From positions 1 through 5,222 of the forward strand of contig CAVGRR010000094.1 of the NCBI GenBank assembly GCA_963631655.1: a stretch of 5,222 bases of DNA, written 5' to 3'. The position numbers and the translations under genes are program-made. The notes under the pieces are model-generated. The model had not been told where the DNA came from, did no database searches, and saw nothing but the letters and a program-made list of their open reading frames with translations. The stretch is from Methanomethylophilus sp963631655 (GTDB lineage: Archaea > Thermoplasmatota > Thermoplasmata > Methanomassiliicoccales > Methanomethylophilaceae). The number at the start of each line of letters is the position of its first letter. Position 1 is the first letter of the stretch. This document shows, piece by piece, positions 5,076 to 5,222 of this stretch.

Positions 5076-5105
5076 CAATCTTCATTTTCCGAAGGGAGTG
5101 TCTGT

Positions 5106-5222
5106 TCAGAGATCCCCATCAATTTTCAGATTATTGCCTTTAAGCCCGTCAACTATGCTCCGGATCTTCCATGCCATGCACAGGGGCAATGAGATTACAT
5201 CTCCTCCCTTAGGCAAATTTTT
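5106..5222 (-). CDS. C-terminal fragment of an unidentified protein (runs off the window)
   Basis: An open frame of 38 codons plus TGA (5106-5108) continues to the window edge on the minus strand. The translation begins KNLPKGGDVISLPLCMAW and ends NNLKIDGDL, a mix of hydrophobic and charged residues that looks like a real protein C terminus. I do not recognise the family. About half of its third codon positions are G or C, lower than in the TauE/DUF1634 genes, so it could be less expressed, of other origin, or a chance open frame. It reads toward the tRNA gene with 62 bases between. No start is visible, although an ATG lies at residue 16. Confidence 0.5.
   Translation of the reverse strand, partial: KNLPKGGDVISLPLCMAWKIRSIVDGLKGNNLKIDGDL

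Noticed and set aside
5190..5204. Strong GGAGG followed by ATG-TAA on the minus strand near the right edge
   Set aside because: The start codon is followed at once by a stop, so it encodes nothing; the bases are better explained as part of the partial open frame.
1..5222. CRISPR arrays, insertion sequences or long direct repeats
   Set aside because: No regularly spaced repeats, transposase-like frames or long duplicated stretches are visible on either strand.

Overview
The window most likely comes from a moderately GC-rich archaeon, and my best guess is the Methanomassiliicoccales/Thermoplasmata side of the Euryarchaeota. The grounds are TATA-like boxes about 25 bases upstream of several start codons (implying leaderless or very short-leader transcripts), GTG starts, a class II tRNA-Leu with an encoded CCA end, and archaeal-flavoured families (DUF169, a ThiI-like THUMP protein, HxlR). 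All eight visible protein stop codons are TGA. The lineage call is inference, because no search could be run.

Layout, left to right: (1) 39-329 (+), a small dimeric alpha/beta-barrel (antibiotic-biosynthesis-monooxygenase-like) protein. (2) 330-710 (-), an HxlR-family winged-helix regulator that meets gene 1 stop-to-stop with no base between them. (3) 801-1559 (+), a cysteine-rich DUF169 protein, divergent from the HxlR gene across a 90-base region with two TATA-like boxes and a symmetric inverted repeat between them. (4) 1547-2410 (-), a ThiI-like protein that keeps its tRNA-binding front half but has a collapsed PP-loop domain; its 3' end overlaps gene 3. (5) 2471-3295 (+), a TauE/SafE-type membrane transporter, divergent from gene 4 over a compact 60-base promoter. 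(6) 3292-3561 (+), a DUF1634 small membrane protein, translationally coupled to gene 5. (7) 3562-4908 (-), the AAA+ ATPase RarA/MgsA, again abutting its convergent neighbour stop-to-stop. (8) 4957-5043 (-), tRNA-Leu(CAG). (9) 5106-5222 (-), the C-terminal end of an unidentified protein running off the window edge.

The region is very compact. Three convergent gene pairs have no intergenic space, and regulation is packed into short divergent promoters. The HxlR regulator is placed to control the DUF169 gene and itself, and possibly the ABM-like gene. TauE/SafE plus DUF1634 look like one two-gene transport unit. The most unusual item is the ThiI-like protein: it retains recognisable pieces from both sides of the sulfurtransferase active domain but has lost the ATP-binding SGGxDS loop and the catalytic cysteine region, so it is probably a tRNA-binding pseudoenzyme or a repurposed protein.
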